A DNA stretch of 64,000 bases from an uncultured Gemmatimonadota bacterium (GCA_902826615.1 CADEFN010000009.1:62001-126000), one strand, 5' to 3'. Positions 20,479-30,067 are shown, numbered from the stretch's first letter. Program-made: numbers and translations. Notes: generated by a model not told the origin, from the letters alone.

Positions 20479-21216
20479 ATGTCATTGTCCCTGTCGTCGC
20501 TGCGCCGACGCGTGACTCCGAGGGCGTTAGGCGCCTCGGTGGCGCTGGCGCTTGCGGCAACCACCACCGCCGTCCTGGCGTCCGACCACCAGGACACCCC
20601 CGAGGTCGAACTCAGCCCGCGGATGGACATCAACGATGTCTATGCATTTCCGGGCTCGAGCGCCGACCGCATGGTGCTCGTCATGACCACGTCGTCACCG
20701 ATCACGCCCGCACAGGGCGCGACGGCGGGCTTCGACACCAACCTGCTCTACCAGCTCAAGGTCGACAACACCGGTGATGGTGTCGAAGATCGCGTGCTGC
20801 AGTTCACCTTTACCGGCAGCGGTCCGAGCCAGCAGGTCACGATGCGTGGCCCCGTGGCGCCGAACCAGACTGGCCAGATGACCACCGTGGTCACGAGTGG
20901 CCCCACCGTCACTGGCGCGACGAACACCAATCTCGGCTCGGCCACCGGTGTGCAGCTCTTCGCCGGTCTGCGCGACGATCCGTTCTTCCTCGATCTCGAG
21001 CAGTTCTTCCGCATCATCCCCGACCGCAAGCCGGCCACCGGACCATTGTCGCAGCTGCCGGATACACCCAGCGCGTCCGGATGGCGGCCCGTCGGTCAGG
21101 CCGTCGACTTCCTGCGTGGTCTGAACACCCTCGCGTTCGTCGTCGAACTCCCGGCGTCACAGCTCACGGGCACCGGCACCGGCAAGATCGGCGTCTGGGG
21201 CACCATCTCACGTTAG
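20479..21216 (+). CDS. exported DUF4331 protein, N-terminal-half type
   Basis: 245 residues. After a Tat- or Sec-like leader with RRRVTPRALGASVALALAATTTAVLA comes the DUF4331 opening SDHQDTPEVELSPRMDINDVYAFPG, then beta-rich repeats (LLYQLKVDNTGDGVEDRVLQ). DUF4331 proteins are exported and of unknown function. As I recall them, other members are about twice this length; here the second half appears to be encoded by the next gene. The TAG stop lies in a CGTTAGG motif. Same operon as the two following genes. Confidence 0.85.
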   Translation: MSLSLSSLRRRVTPRALGASVALALAATTTAVLASDHQDTPEVELSPRMDINDVYAFPGSSADRMVLVMTTSSPITPAQGATAGFDTNLLYQLKVDNTGDGVEDRVLQFTFTGSGPSQQVTMRGPVAPNQTGQMTTVVTSGPTVTGATNTNLGSATGVQLFAGLRDDPFFLDLEQFFRIIPDRKPATGPLSQLPDTPSASGWRPVGQAVDFLRGLNTLAFVVELPASQLTGTGTGKIGVWGTISR

Positions 21217-21250
21217 GCATCTCACCTCAACACATACAGGATACCCTCTC

Positions 21251-21787
21251 ATGCGACGCATGATGCTTTCCCTCCTCGCCGTCTCCGCCCTCGCGGCCTG
21301 CGGCGATGACGATGACAACGGCGTGACAGGCCCTTCCGACACCCCGCGGGTCTACAACCAGGTCGAGCGCCTGGGGAACCCACTGGTCAGCGAGGTCTTT
21401 CTCGCCAAGCGCAACCACGGCTTCCACAATGCCGGCATGCCAGCAACCGACGTGGCAAACCATGCCGCCGAGTTGCGCAACTTCGTGAAGACTGTGGCGG
21501 GCCGTCAGGACAACGTGGCGAACACCCTGGCTTCGGTGCTGCTTCCGGATATGCTGATCGTGCAGGCCAACAAACCGGGGAACACCGCAGGCTGGCTCAC
21601 CTGGGCGCTGGCCGACGGCTACGGTGGACGCAAACTCGCCGATGATGTGGTGGATGCCGGACTGTCTGCCATCTTTGGCCCGCTCCTGAGCACCGCGAAC
21701 GTGACCCAGGCGCTGGTGTCCGACAATGTCAGTGCCAACGACAAGCCCTTCAGCACGACCTTCCCTTACCTCGCACCGGCGTCATGA
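21251..21787 (+). CDS. DUF4331-like lipoprotein, C-terminal-half type
   Basis: 178 residues with a lipoprotein signal (lipobox LAAC) followed by an Asp-rich CGDDDDNG spacer. The body starts VYNQVERLGNPLVSEVFL, as in the second half of long DUF4331 proteins, and includes HAAELRNFVKTVAGR and TWALADGYGGRKLADDVVD. Together with the upstream gene it would reconstitute one DUF4331 unit, part soluble and part lipid-anchored. The stop overlaps the next ATG as ATGA, so translation is probably coupled. Confidence 0.78.
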   Translation: MRRMMLSLLAVSALAACGDDDDNGVTGPSDTPRVYNQVERLGNPLVSEVFLAKRNHGFHNAGMPATDVANHAAELRNFVKTVAGRQDNVANTLASVLLPDMLIVQANKPGNTAGWLTWALADGYGGRKLADDVVDAGLSAIFGPLLSTANVTQALVSDNVSANDKPFSTTFPYLAPAS

Positions 21788-23091
21788 GCACGCGACGCTC
21801 CGCGACGGTACTTCTCCTGGCGGCAGCTTCGGCTGCCGCCATTTGGAGTGGGTACGTTCGCCCGATGCAGCGCCTCCAGGCGGCTGAAGCGGCCAGCCGC
21901 GAACGCACGCAACTGGAACAGCACATCCGCACGGAAGACATCGCCTTCTGGATGAAACGGGCGAGTGAAGATCCGCAAAGCGCCGAAGACCGGGCCATGG
22001 CTGCCGGACTGCTGCTCCAGCGCGCGCGCGAGGGCGGTGGGCTGGATGACTACCGCGCTGCCGAGGCACTCGCTCGTGAGGCCCTGGCCCTTCGGGGTGA
22101 GCGCAATGGAAAGGCGGGGCTCGTGCTGGCGTCTGCCCTCCTCGCGCAGCACCTCTTTCCCGAAGCACTCGCGACCGCGACCGACCTGGTGAAGGCTTCA
22201 CCCGAGGCAACAGCATACCGGTCCCTGCTGGCGGAGCTGCTGGTGGAGATGGGACGTTATGACGAAGCGGGCGCGCAGTTCGATTCGCTGGCCGCTGTAC
22301 GGCGCTCGCTGTCAGTTGCACCTCGTTATGCACGCTACCTCGAGTTCCGCGGTGAGAACGATCGGGCGCGCCGCGTCTTGATCGAGGCCCGCGGTGAGGC
22401 GTTGGCGCAGGGCAACCTGCCGCGCGAGCAAGTGGCCTGGTTTGCACTTCGCGTGGCGGACATTCATCTGCGAAATGGCCGGCTCGATGTGGCCGAGCGT
22501 GTGCTCGAGGAAGGACTGCGCGATGCGCCTGATGATGGAAGACTCTGGGCCCTCATGGCTCGGCTTCATGCAGCGCGAGGTGATTGGGAGCGCACCCTCG
22601 AGGCGGTCGATCGAGTGGGAGACTCCATGGACATCGTCACGCGGTCGCTGGCTGGTGATGCGTGGGCCGCGCTGGGCGATTCGGCGCGTGCGCGCGAAGC
22701 ATGGCACGCCACCGAGCAGCAGGCGCTTGCCAACCCCGAGCCCTTCAACCGGCAGTGGACGATGTTTCATCTGGAGCGTGGCATGGACCTGAATGCGACG
22801 CGCGCTCTGCTGGAGCAGGAAATCCACGTGCGCACCGATGTCTTCGGCTGGGCGCAACTCGCGTGGGCGCGACTGCAGACGGGTGATGTGCCCGGTGCGC
22901 AGGACGCCATCGCCAGAGCCATGGCCACGGGTACACAAGATGGCTGGCTCTTTTATGTGGCAGGACTGGTGGCCGAGGGGGCGGGGGATGATGTCACCGC
23001 GCGGCGATGGTTCGAGCGTGCACTCGGTGTGAACCCGCACTTCCATCATCGTTATGCGGATGACGCCAGGGGCCGGCTTGCAAGGGATTGA
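21784..23091 (+). CDS. membrane-anchored TPR protein
   Basis: 435 residues. A single hydrophobic anchor (residues about 8-25) is followed by a helical coiled region and then TPR-like helix pairs through to the end (ADIHLRNGRLDVAERVLEEG, LWALMARLHAARGDWERTLE, GLVAEGAGDDVTARRWFERA). It would sit in the periplasm as a scaffold. Translational coupling to the DUF4331 lipoprotein suggests that the three proteins work together. No enzymatic motif is seen. Confidence 0.82.
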   Translation: MSTRRSATVLLLAAASAAAIWSGYVRPMQRLQAAEAASRERTQLEQHIRTEDIAFWMKRASEDPQSAEDRAMAAGLLLQRAREGGGLDDYRAAEALAREALALRGERNGKAGLVLASALLAQHLFPEALATATDLVKASPEATAYRSLLAELLVEMGRYDEAGAQFDSLAAVRRSLSVAPRYARYLEFRGENDRARRVLIEARGEALAQGNLPREQVAWFALRVADIHLRNGRLDVAERVLEEGLRDAPDDGRLWALMARLHAARGDWERTLEAVDRVGDSMDIVTRSLAGDAWAALGDSARAREAWHATEQQALANPEPFNRQWTMFHLERGMDLNATRALLEQEIHVRTDVFGWAQLAWARLQTGDVPGAQDAIARAMATGTQDGWLFYVAGLVAEGAGDDVTARRWFERALGVNPHFHHRYADDARGRLARD

Positions 23092-23120
23092 TTGCACCGG
23101 GGACAGAATGATGACACGAA

Positions 23121-23177
23121 TGGGAACGAGCACTCATAGGTTGGAGCAGGTCCAACGATGGAGTGCTCATGTTCCCA
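23121..23177 (+). other. nested hairpin covering the start of the GxxExxY gene
   Basis: The outer arm TGGGAACGAGCACTCAT (23121-23137) is nearly complementary to 23158-23177, and the inner arms GTTGGA (23140-23145) and TCCAAC (23151-23156) pair perfectly around a 5-base loop. The possible start codons GTG 23163 and ATG 23169 lie inside the right arm. Confidence 0.65.
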
Positions 23178-23648
23178 GCCCTGCCTGTGCCGTCAGCTCT
23201 GCTCCCGATTCGTACCGAATCCCTCGCGCCCTCACCCGTGCCAGATCGCGTGACGGGGTTGGTCATCGCGGCCTTCTTTGCCGTGCATCGCGAACTGGGA
23301 TTCGGCTTTATCGAAGGGGTGTACCAGCGGGCCCTCACCATGGAGCTGCTGCAGCGGGGCCTTGCCTTCGAGCAGGACGTGCCGATCAGTGTCTACTATC
23401 GCGGCACCAAGATCGGTCACTACCGCGCTCCCATCGTGGTCGCGGGTCAGCTGGTGGTGGAGATCCGTGCGGGAGTGCGGCCCGACCCAAACGACGAACG
23501 GCAACTCACCAACTGCGTACGCGCCAGCGGATGTGACGCCGGGTTGCTCCTCTTCTTCGGTCCCGCCGCCGTCTTCAGGCATGTCGACCGTGGCGCACCC
23601 TCCCAGCCACAGGCGGCCTGGCCGAGTCAGCGACCCGGCCCGGCGTGA
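23169..23648 (+). CDS. GxxExxY family protein
   Basis: 159 residues from ATG 23169 (GTG 23163 is also possible). The naming motif is present as GFIEGVY, preceded by VIAAFFAVHRELG and followed by ALTMELLQRGLAFEQDVPISVYYRG and YRAPIVVAGQLVVEIRAG. The family is widespread, often annotated as hypothetical, and has a nuclease-like fold by prediction. Unlike the common form, the C-terminal part has an unusual Pro/Gln/Arg-rich tail, and the core acidic position after VVE is IRAGVRPDP. The start lies in a strong hairpin. It converges on the E1 gene with a 10-base gap. Confidence 0.85.
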   Translation: MFPALPVPSALLPIRTESLAPSPVPDRVTGLVIAAFFAVHRELGFGFIEGVYQRALTMELLQRGLAFEQDVPISVYYRGTKIGHYRAPIVVAGQLVVEIRAGVRPDPNDERQLTNCVRASGCDAGLLLFFGPAAVFRHVDRGAPSQPQAAWPSQRPGPA

Positions 23649-23658
23649 ACCAGAACGG

Positions 23659-25800
23659 TCAGAGGCGAACGAGGCGTTCGATCGATGCGGCGATCCCTTC
23701 GGCCGTTGGCAGTACGGCGTCGAGGAGCACGGGATGGTAGGGCATCGGCACATCCTCGACACATAGCCGCTCCACCGGGGCGTCCAGGTGCCAGAAGGCC
23801 TCCTTGGCCAGCGTGGCCGCGATCTCCGAACCGAAGCCGGCGGTCAGCGTGTCTTCGTGCACAATCAGGCAGCGTCCGGTTTTGCGCACCGAGGCGAGGA
23901 CAAGCTCACGGTCCCACGGCGCAATGGTCCGCAAGTCGATCACCTCCGCGGACGCGCTCACCGTGCCGGCGGCTTCGGCGCAGCGATGCACCATGGCCCC
24001 CCACGTGACGACGGTGATGTCGTCTCCCTCACGCACCACCCGTCCCTTGCCTAACGGGAGGACGTAGTCGTCGCCCGGGTAGCGCGCGCTGCCGTCGCTG
24101 GTCATCAGCAACGCCCGATGTTCAAAGAAAATCGTCGGGTTCCCGGACCGCATGGCCGCGCGCAGCAGTCCCACGGCATCGGCCGCATTCGACGGCATGG
24201 CCACCTGCCAGCCAATCGCATGTGCCCACAGCACCTCCGCGCTCAACGAGTGCCAGGGATCGCCCACATCCTTTCCGAATCCACCGGGCATGCGAACCAC
24301 AATCGGGGCGCAGAACCGGTTGGCCGTCCGCCAGCGCATGGTACCGCAGTTGTTGAGCTGCTCGGTGGCGGGGTCTGCGTACTTGCGGAACTGGATCTCC
24401 GCCACGGGCATGAGCCCGGCCACCGCCATTCCCACGGCGCGACCGATAATGCCCTCTTCCGACAAGCTCGTGTCAAAGACCCGCTCGACCCCAAACTGCT
24501 TCTGCAGCCCTTCGGTCACGAGGTGCACACCCCCTTTCACCCCGACGTCTTCGCCGAACACGACCACATGGGGATTCACATTCAGTTCGTGGCGGAGGGC
24601 TCGGCGCACACCTTCGGCCAGCCGGATCACCTCACCACCTTCCTGCGCGTCGGGTGATGACACGAGTCCCGACGCCACGGACTCCGGGACGCCGCCTAAC
24701 GCGTCGGGATATCCGGCACCGGGGGCCTCGTCGTAGACAAACCGCTTGATCTGCTCGGGGTCAGGCGTCGGCCGGCTGCGGGCGACCGCCAGGGCCTGCT
24801 CCACGTCACTCGCCACCTCGCGTTCGAGTGCCTCCCACTCCGCTTCAGAGAGCAGGGCAGGGACGAGGTACTGACGGAGCTTCGGCAGCGGGTCGCGCGC
24901 CCAGTCGGCGGCGATCTCCGCTTCACTGCGATACCCCTTCTGGTTGTCCGGACCCGAATGACTCGACAGTCGCGGGACCGTGAGCCGCACCAGCGCCGGA
25001 CCGGAGCCCCCACGCACATGCGCCACACACTCGCTCAGCAGCTGCGCCGCGCTGGCGGGATCGCTCCCATCGCCATCGCGAATGAACAAGTTGCCGAATG
25101 CCGCCAGGTTGCTGGCAATGTTGCCGCCCGGCGTTTGCATCTCACCACGCACCGAAATGCCGAGGTCGTTGTCCTCGATGTAGAAGAGCATCGGCAGCTT
25201 GAGCGTGGTGGCCATGGTAAGCGCCGACCAGAATCCACTGGTGGCCACCGAGGCGTCGCCGCCTAACGCCACACCGATGGCGCCCTGATACCCGGGGTCC
25301 TGCAACACCCCGTGGCGGTAGGTGATGGCCTGGGCCCAGCCCGCGGCCGGGGTGTACTGCGACCCGACATCGCCCGACATCGGGAGCACCGTTGGCGCGC
25401 CGCGGCCGGGGAGATTGCACACCACGCCGATGTCCCGACCGTCGCTGAAGCCCCCGGCACGCCCGAGGGGGCTCCCCAGGGCGTCTTCGAGGGAAAGGCC
25501 GAGCGCCAGGAGTACCGGGCGGGAACGGTAGTACGCGCCCACGCCGTCATGCGGGTGGTTGATCAGCGACCCGAGGATCACCTGCGCCATGTCGTGCCCG
25601 CGAGCCGAAAACTGGTACAGCACCACGTGATCCTTGGGGACGGTGGCGCGGTTCCGGTTCGTGCTCTCCTCCACGTCATCCAGAGCCCGGGAGGCGAGGG
25701 TGAGGTACGCAACCCGTCTCCAGTCGAGACCAGGGTGCAGCGCGGACGTACCTGTGAGTGATGCGTCGCCCGTACGTCGGCGCTTGGTGGGAGCAGCCAT
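23659..25800 (-). CDS. 2-oxoacid dehydrogenase E1, alpha and beta subunits fused
   Basis: 713 residues. The N-terminal half is the E1-alpha thiamine-diphosphate domain (FSARGHDMAQVILG, then GDASVATSGFWSALTMA and FYIEDND, the GD...N cofactor motif). The C-terminal half is E1-beta (VVFGEDVGVKGGVHLVTEG, FDTSLSEEGIIGRAVGMAV, ending in a transketolase-type C-terminal domain with VHEDTLTAGFGSEI). The enzyme decarboxylates a 2-oxo acid and acetylates lipoamide on E2. Similarity is to branched-chain or pyruvate-type fused E1s; the substrate is not certain. No E2 or E3 gene is adjacent. It diverges from the HEAT-cyclophilin gene. Confidence 0.9.
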   Translation of the reverse strand: MAAPTKRRRTGDASLTGTSALHPGLDWRRVAYLTLASRALDDVEESTNRNRATVPKDHVVLYQFSARGHDMAQVILGSLINHPHDGVGAYYRSRPVLLALGLSLEDALGSPLGRAGGFSDGRDIGVVCNLPGRGAPTVLPMSGDVGSQYTPAAGWAQAITYRHGVLQDPGYQGAIGVALGGDASVATSGFWSALTMATTLKLPMLFYIEDNDLGISVRGEMQTPGGNIASNLAAFGNLFIRDGDGSDPASAAQLLSECVAHVRGGSGPALVRLTVPRLSSHSGPDNQKGYRSEAEIAADWARDPLPKLRQYLVPALLSEAEWEALEREVASDVEQALAVARSRPTPDPEQIKRFVYDEAPGAGYPDALGGVPESVASGLVSSPDAQEGGEVIRLAEGVRRALRHELNVNPHVVVFGEDVGVKGGVHLVTEGLQKQFGVERVFDTSLSEEGIIGRAVGMAVAGLMPVAEIQFRKYADPATEQLNNCGTMRWRTANRFCAPIVVRMPGGFGKDVGDPWHSLSAEVLWAHAIGWQVAMPSNAADAVGLLRAAMRSGNPTIFFEHRALLMTSDGSARYPGDDYVLPLGKGRVVREGDDITVVTWGAMVHRCAEAAGTVSASAEVIDLRTIAPWDRELVLASVRKTGRCLIVHEDTLTAGFGSEIAATLAKEAFWHLDAPVERLCVEDVPMPYHPVLLDAVLPTAEGIAASIERLVRL

Positions 25801-25910
25801 CAGAGGATAAATGAAATCAAGGAAACCTCGCCTGATCGGCTGGCGATTCAGGGGGTAAGTTTCTGTCCGTGGAATGCCCGGAACGGGCGCGGAAATCTAC
25901 AAGGAATGCC

Positions 25911-28064
25911 ATGCAACAGGACGATCTCGGGGTTGGGTTTGCAAGCTGGTCGCACCGTCTCATCGGTCTTTCGGCGGTATTTGTGTCTTTTTCTTTCGGG
26001 TCGCGGAGCCTTGCTGCCCAGGAAGGAGGGGCCGATTCACTGGCTGCCGTTCGGATCGCGGTGGTAGAGGATGGGCGAGGAAAGCGGGGTCAGTCGCCGG
26101 AGCTTCTGCGCTCCCTCGCGCGCGATCTACGCAGTGAAGTTCGCGCACAAGCGGTCCGTGCCCTGGGTCGGCAGCAAAATCCCGCATTGCTCCCCGACAT
26201 CTACCCGGCGCTCCGTGACCGCGTACCCGCCGTCCGCATCGAAGCCATCAACGCCGCAGGCCAGGCCCTGACGGCGTTTCGGACTCCGAGGCCGGAGGGA
26301 CGGGCGCTTCTGGCGGCCGCCATCGATTCGTTGTCGCAGGTCGGCCCGAACGCCATGGGGGGCGAGCGGGGTGTTGCCGCGAGGACGTTGGGGCGGCTCC
26401 CCTATCCGGACTCCGCACTGGCCCGCGTGGCCGAGTCGGCCATTTTGCGTCTTTCCTCCGGGGCGCGTGGTACCGAGGCAACGACGGGTGTCCTGCATGG
26501 CCTGTACAGCCTGGCCCGCGCGCGACGCACGCTTGGAAATCTGAGCAGCGACGGAATCTCCCTCGCGCGCACGCAGCTTGTTCGGCCCGGTGCCGGGGAA
26601 GCCGCTGGCACGCTGCGGCGACTCGCCATGCTCACGCTGTCAGCGGCTGGAGCTGCTGACGAAGCGGCCGTCACCGCGGCGCTGCGCGATGGAGACGAAC
26701 AGGTCCGCCGCCTTGGAGTCGTTTCGTCAACCACACTCGCGCCCGAACGGCGCGCCAGCGTGTTGCGCGCCGCGTTGCGTGATCTCTCTCCGATGGTGCG
26801 TCACGAGGTGGTGCGCGGCTGGCGGGGGCTCGCCGCCGCGGAAGGCTGCGGTCTCCTCATCGAATCGATCGGGGATGCCGATCCCAGCGTGGTGCTGGCG
26901 GCCATTGATGGTTTGTCGGCCACCTGCCGCGACAAGGACCGGGTGGCAGATACCCTGCTGAGCATCATCGACGCCAACCGATCCGACAGCCCCATCCGTG
27001 CCCGGGGGCGTGCCGGATGGCACACCCATGCGCACGCGCTGGTGGCACTCGCCCGCACCAATCCCGATCGTGCCCGCCCCATTGTCAGACGAGAGGTGCG
27101 CGACGCGACGTTCTGGGGGGTGCGTGTGTATGCCGCGCGTGCCGCTGCCATCGTCGGCGACACCGCGAGTCTGCGCACATTGGCCTCGTCCGGTCATGGG
27201 AATGTCCGCGAGGCCGCGTTAGGCGCCCTGGTCGCGCTGGTTGGGCACGGAGCCGACGACCTCCTGCTGTCCGCGCTCGACGCGACGGAGTATCACGTGA
27301 TTGCGGAGGCGGCGCAGGGACTCAAGGGCACACCCGATGGCCCGCGCGCCACCGATGCCCTGGTTCGCACCCTGGTGCGCCTCACGAGTGAGGGACGCGA
27401 CAACACACGCGATCCGCGTGTTGCCATTCTCGACCGGCTCGAAGAGACAGGTTCGGCTGCGGCGGCAGAGCGTGTGCGCCCACTCCTGAGCGACTTCGAC
27501 AGCACGGTGGCACGCCGCGCGGCCGCGGTACTCACCCGATGGACAGGCCAGACGGTGCAGGCCGCGCCGCAGCTCAAGCCTGCGCCGGTAGAGGCACTGG
27601 CGCCCCTGATGCGTGGCGAGTGGCGCGCGCGTGTGGTGATGAGCCCGGAAACCGGCGGTGGATCATTCGAGTTGCGGCTCTTCCCTCGGGAGGCGCCCTA
27701 TACTGTCGCGCGTTTCGTTCGCCTGGCGCGCGCCGGCTTCTACAATGGGCTCACTTTCCACCGTGTCGAGCCGGGTTTCGTGACCCAGGGTGGAAGCCCA
27801 GCCGCCACGGAGTACGTGGGTGATGGGCCCTTCCTGCGCGACGAACTCGGACTCCGCTCCCACACCCGCGGCACGTTAGGCATCTCCACCCGTGGACGAG
27901 ACACGGGGGATGCCCAGATGTTCATCAATCTGACCGACAACTTCCGCCTCGACCACGACTACACCGTCTTCGCCGAGATTACGCGGGGGCGTGCCGTCGC
28001 GGAGTCGGTGATCGAAGCCGATGTGATCCAGCGCATCGAGATCATCCCGCCGGCGGGCCGTTAG
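25911..28064 (+). CDS. HEAT-repeat protein with C-terminal cyclophilin domain
   Basis: 717 residues. The start ATG 25911 is 5 bases after AAGGA. A signal sequence (about residues 15-35, ending SLAAQ) marks it as exported. Residues about 50-540 are successive HEAT-like helical repeats (RSEVRAQAVRALGRQQNPAL, DRVPAVRIEAINAAGQAL, DGDEQVRRLGVV). Residues about 555-715 are a cyclophilin-type prolyl isomerase (YNGLTFHRVEPGFVTQGGSP, QMFINLTDNFRLDHDYTVFA). The catalytic FHR/F..QGG/Q.F signature is intact. It probably binds an exported client through the repeats and isomerises prolines. Only 31 bases separate it from paaG. Confidence 0.88.
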   Translation: MQQDDLGVGFASWSHRLIGLSAVFVSFSFGSRSLAAQEGGADSLAAVRIAVVEDGRGKRGQSPELLRSLARDLRSEVRAQAVRALGRQQNPALLPDIYPALRDRVPAVRIEAINAAGQALTAFRTPRPEGRALLAAAIDSLSQVGPNAMGGERGVAARTLGRLPYPDSALARVAESAILRLSSGARGTEATTGVLHGLYSLARARRTLGNLSSDGISLARTQLVRPGAGEAAGTLRRLAMLTLSAAGAADEAAVTAALRDGDEQVRRLGVVSSTTLAPERRASVLRAALRDLSPMVRHEVVRGWRGLAAAEGCGLLIESIGDADPSVVLAAIDGLSATCRDKDRVADTLLSIIDANRSDSPIRARGRAGWHTHAHALVALARTNPDRARPIVRREVRDATFWGVRVYAARAAAIVGDTASLRTLASSGHGNVREAALGALVALVGHGADDLLLSALDATEYHVIAEAAQGLKGTPDGPRATDALVRTLVRLTSEGRDNTRDPRVAILDRLEETGSAAAAERVRPLLSDFDSTVARRAAAVLTRWTGQTVQAAPQLKPAPVEALAPLMRGEWRARVVMSPETGGGSFELRLFPREAPYTVARFVRLARAGFYNGLTFHRVEPGFVTQGGSPAATEYVGDGPFLRDELGLRSHTRGTLGISTRGRDTGDAQMFINLTDNFRLDHDYTVFAEITRGRAVAESVIEADVIQRIEIIPPAGR

Positions 28065-28095
28065 GCACACTTCACTTCCCGAGTCACACCGACTG

Positions 28096-28881
28096 ATGCC
28101 CCTCATCCTATCCGAAGCGACCGGTGCGGTGCTCCGCATCACCCTCAACCGGCCCGAGGTCCTCAACGCCTTCAACCTCGACATGGCCCGCGAACTGCAG
28201 GCCGCGCTCGATCATGCGGCGGAGTCGCCCGCCATTCGGGCGATCGTGCTCACCGGATCCGGCCGGGGCTTTTGTGCGGGGCAGGATCTGGCGGCCGTTG
28301 ATATGAGTCCGGGCGCACCAGACGTCGATCTCGCCATGTTCATCCGCGAGCAATACAACCCGGTCATCACGAGGTTGCGCAGCATCGAGAAGCCGGTGAT
28401 CGCTGCGGTCAACGGCGTGGCCGCAGGGGCCGGTGCCAACCTCGCCTTTGCCTGTGACATCGTGCTCGCGGCGACCAATGCGTCGTTCATCCAGTCCTTC
28501 ACCAAAATCGGCCTCGTGCCTGACAGCGGTGGGACCTGGACCTTGCCACGACTGGTGGGCTTTGCGCGCGCGAGTGCGCTGATGTTGCTGGCAGAAAAGG
28601 TGCCGGCCACGCAAGCGCGCGATTGGGGGATGATCTGGCAGGTACACGAGCCAGGCGAACTCGCCGATGCCGCCATGACGATGGCGACCACCATGGCCGC
28701 TCAGCCCACACGCGCCTTTGGCCTCACAAAGCGGCTGCTCAACGCCTCGCTGCAGAACGACCTGGCGACGCAGCTGGCCATGGAAGAAGAACTGCAGGGT
28801 GAGGCCGGCAAGTCGGCAGACTTCCGTGAAGGCGTGCTCGCCTTTCTGGAGAAGCGTGCTCCAGCCTTCACCGGTCGTTGA
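28096..28881 (+). CDS. paaG: 1,2-epoxyphenylacetyl-CoA isomerase (PaaG)
   Basis: 261-residue crotonase-fold enzyme that turns the ring epoxide made by PaaABC into the oxepin form. Very strong match to PaaG memory patterns: GFCAGQDLAAVD, YNPVITRLRSIEKPVIAAVN, GVAAGAGANLAFACDIV, IQSFTKIGLVPDSGGTW, LPRLVGFARA and WGMIWQV. First gene of the paaGHIJY run; 4 bases before paaH. Confidence 0.94.
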   Translation: MPLILSEATGAVLRITLNRPEVLNAFNLDMARELQAALDHAAESPAIRAIVLTGSGRGFCAGQDLAAVDMSPGAPDVDLAMFIREQYNPVITRLRSIEKPVIAAVNGVAAGAGANLAFACDIVLAATNASFIQSFTKIGLVPDSGGTWTLPRLVGFARASALMLLAEKVPATQARDWGMIWQVHEPGELADAAMTMATTMAAQPTRAFGLTKRLLNASLQNDLATQLAMEEELQGEAGKSADFREGVLAFLEKRAPAFTGR

Positions 28882-28885
28882 TCGC

Positions 28886-30067
28886 ATGACGCACTCGAAG
28901 ATGAAAATCGGTGTGGTGGGCGCGGGTGCCATGGGGGCGGGGATCGCCCAGGTGGCGCTGGCCAATGGTCACGCGGTCGCTCTCGCCGACAGCAGTGCGG
29001 CGGCACTCGAGCGTGGACGCGCTGCCATCGCCAAGGCGTTCGACCGTGACGTGGAGAAGGGACGGCTGACGACGGCCGTGCGCGACGACCACCTTGCTCG
29101 CCTGGCACTCGTCGACACATCGACTGGCTTTGAATCGTTTGGCGATTGTGGTCTGGTCATCGAGGCCATTGTCGAGCGTCTCGACGCCAAGCAGCAGCTG
29201 ATGCGCGCGCTCGAGGCCGTCGTGGCCCCCGACGCTGTGCTGGCGACCAACACCTCCTCGCTGTCGATTGCCTCAATTGCCGGGGCCTGCAAGGAACCCG
29301 CGCGCGTGCTCGGCGTGCACTTCTTCAACCCGGCGCCGGTCATGCCTCTTGTGGAGATTGTGCCCGGCGTGCGAACGGAGCGGGCTCTGGTCGCCTCGGT
29401 GCGTGCGATGGTCGACGGCTGGGGCAAGACCACGGTGCTCGCCTCCGACACACCAGGGTTCATTGTCAATCGCATTGCGCGCCCCTTCTACAGTGAGGCG
29501 CTGCGAATCGTTGACGAAGGGATGGCGTCCATGCGTACCGTCGACTGGGCGATGCGCGAGCTGGCCGGCTTTCGGATGGGGCCCTTCGAGCTGATGGACT
29601 TCATCGGACACGATGTGAACTACGTGGTGACCGAGAGTGTGTGGACCGCGATGTACTTCGATCCGCGCTACAAACCATCCATCACCCAGAAGCGGCTGCT
29701 GGAATCGGGTCTGCTGGGTCGCAAGAGCGGCCGCGGGTTCTACGACTATGCCGCGGATGCTGTGGCTGACGAGCCGGTGAAAGACGCCACCCTCGGTGAT
29801 GCGATTGTGCGTCGTGTGCTGGCGATGCTCGTCAACGAAGCCGTGGACGCGGTCTACTGGCGCGTGGCTTCGGCGGGTGACATCGAAGTCGCCATGACCA
29901 AGGGTGTGAACTATCCCCGCGGCCTCCTCGCTTGGAGCAACGCACTCGGCCCGGCGTCGGTGCTCGCCGAGCTTGAACGGCTCCAGGGGGAAACGGGTGA
30001 GGATCGCTATCGGCCCAGTCCCCTTTTGCGTCAATGCGTGCGCGAAGGGAAGGCGCTCCCCACATGA
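28886..30067 (+). CDS. paaH: 3-hydroxyacyl-CoA dehydrogenase (PaaH)
   Basis: 393 residues. The N-terminal Rossmann domain begins GVVGAGAMGAGIAQVALANG; the 3HCDH hallmark NTSSLSIASIA and HFFNPAPVMPLVEIV follow, then two C-terminal 3HCDH helical domains (FGFIVNRIARP-like DTPGFIVNRIARPFYSEALR, and MLVNEAVDAVYW). It oxidises 3-hydroxyadipyl-CoA to 3-oxoadipyl-CoA with NAD+ in the phenylacetate pathway. It is shorter than the E. coli form because the second C-terminal domain is compact. The stop overlaps paaI as ATGA. Confidence 0.92.
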   Translation: MTHSKMKIGVVGAGAMGAGIAQVALANGHAVALADSSAAALERGRAAIAKAFDRDVEKGRLTTAVRDDHLARLALVDTSTGFESFGDCGLVIEAIVERLDAKQQLMRALEAVVAPDAVLATNTSSLSIASIAGACKEPARVLGVHFFNPAPVMPLVEIVPGVRTERALVASVRAMVDGWGKTTVLASDTPGFIVNRIARPFYSEALRIVDEGMASMRTVDWAMRELAGFRMGPFELMDFIGHDVNYVVTESVWTAMYFDPRYKPSITQKRLLESGLLGRKSGRGFYDYAADAVADEPVKDATLGDAIVRRVLAMLVNEAVDAVYWRVASAGDIEVAMTKGVNYPRGLLAWSNALGPASVLAELERLQGETGEDRYRPSPLLRQCVREGKALPT

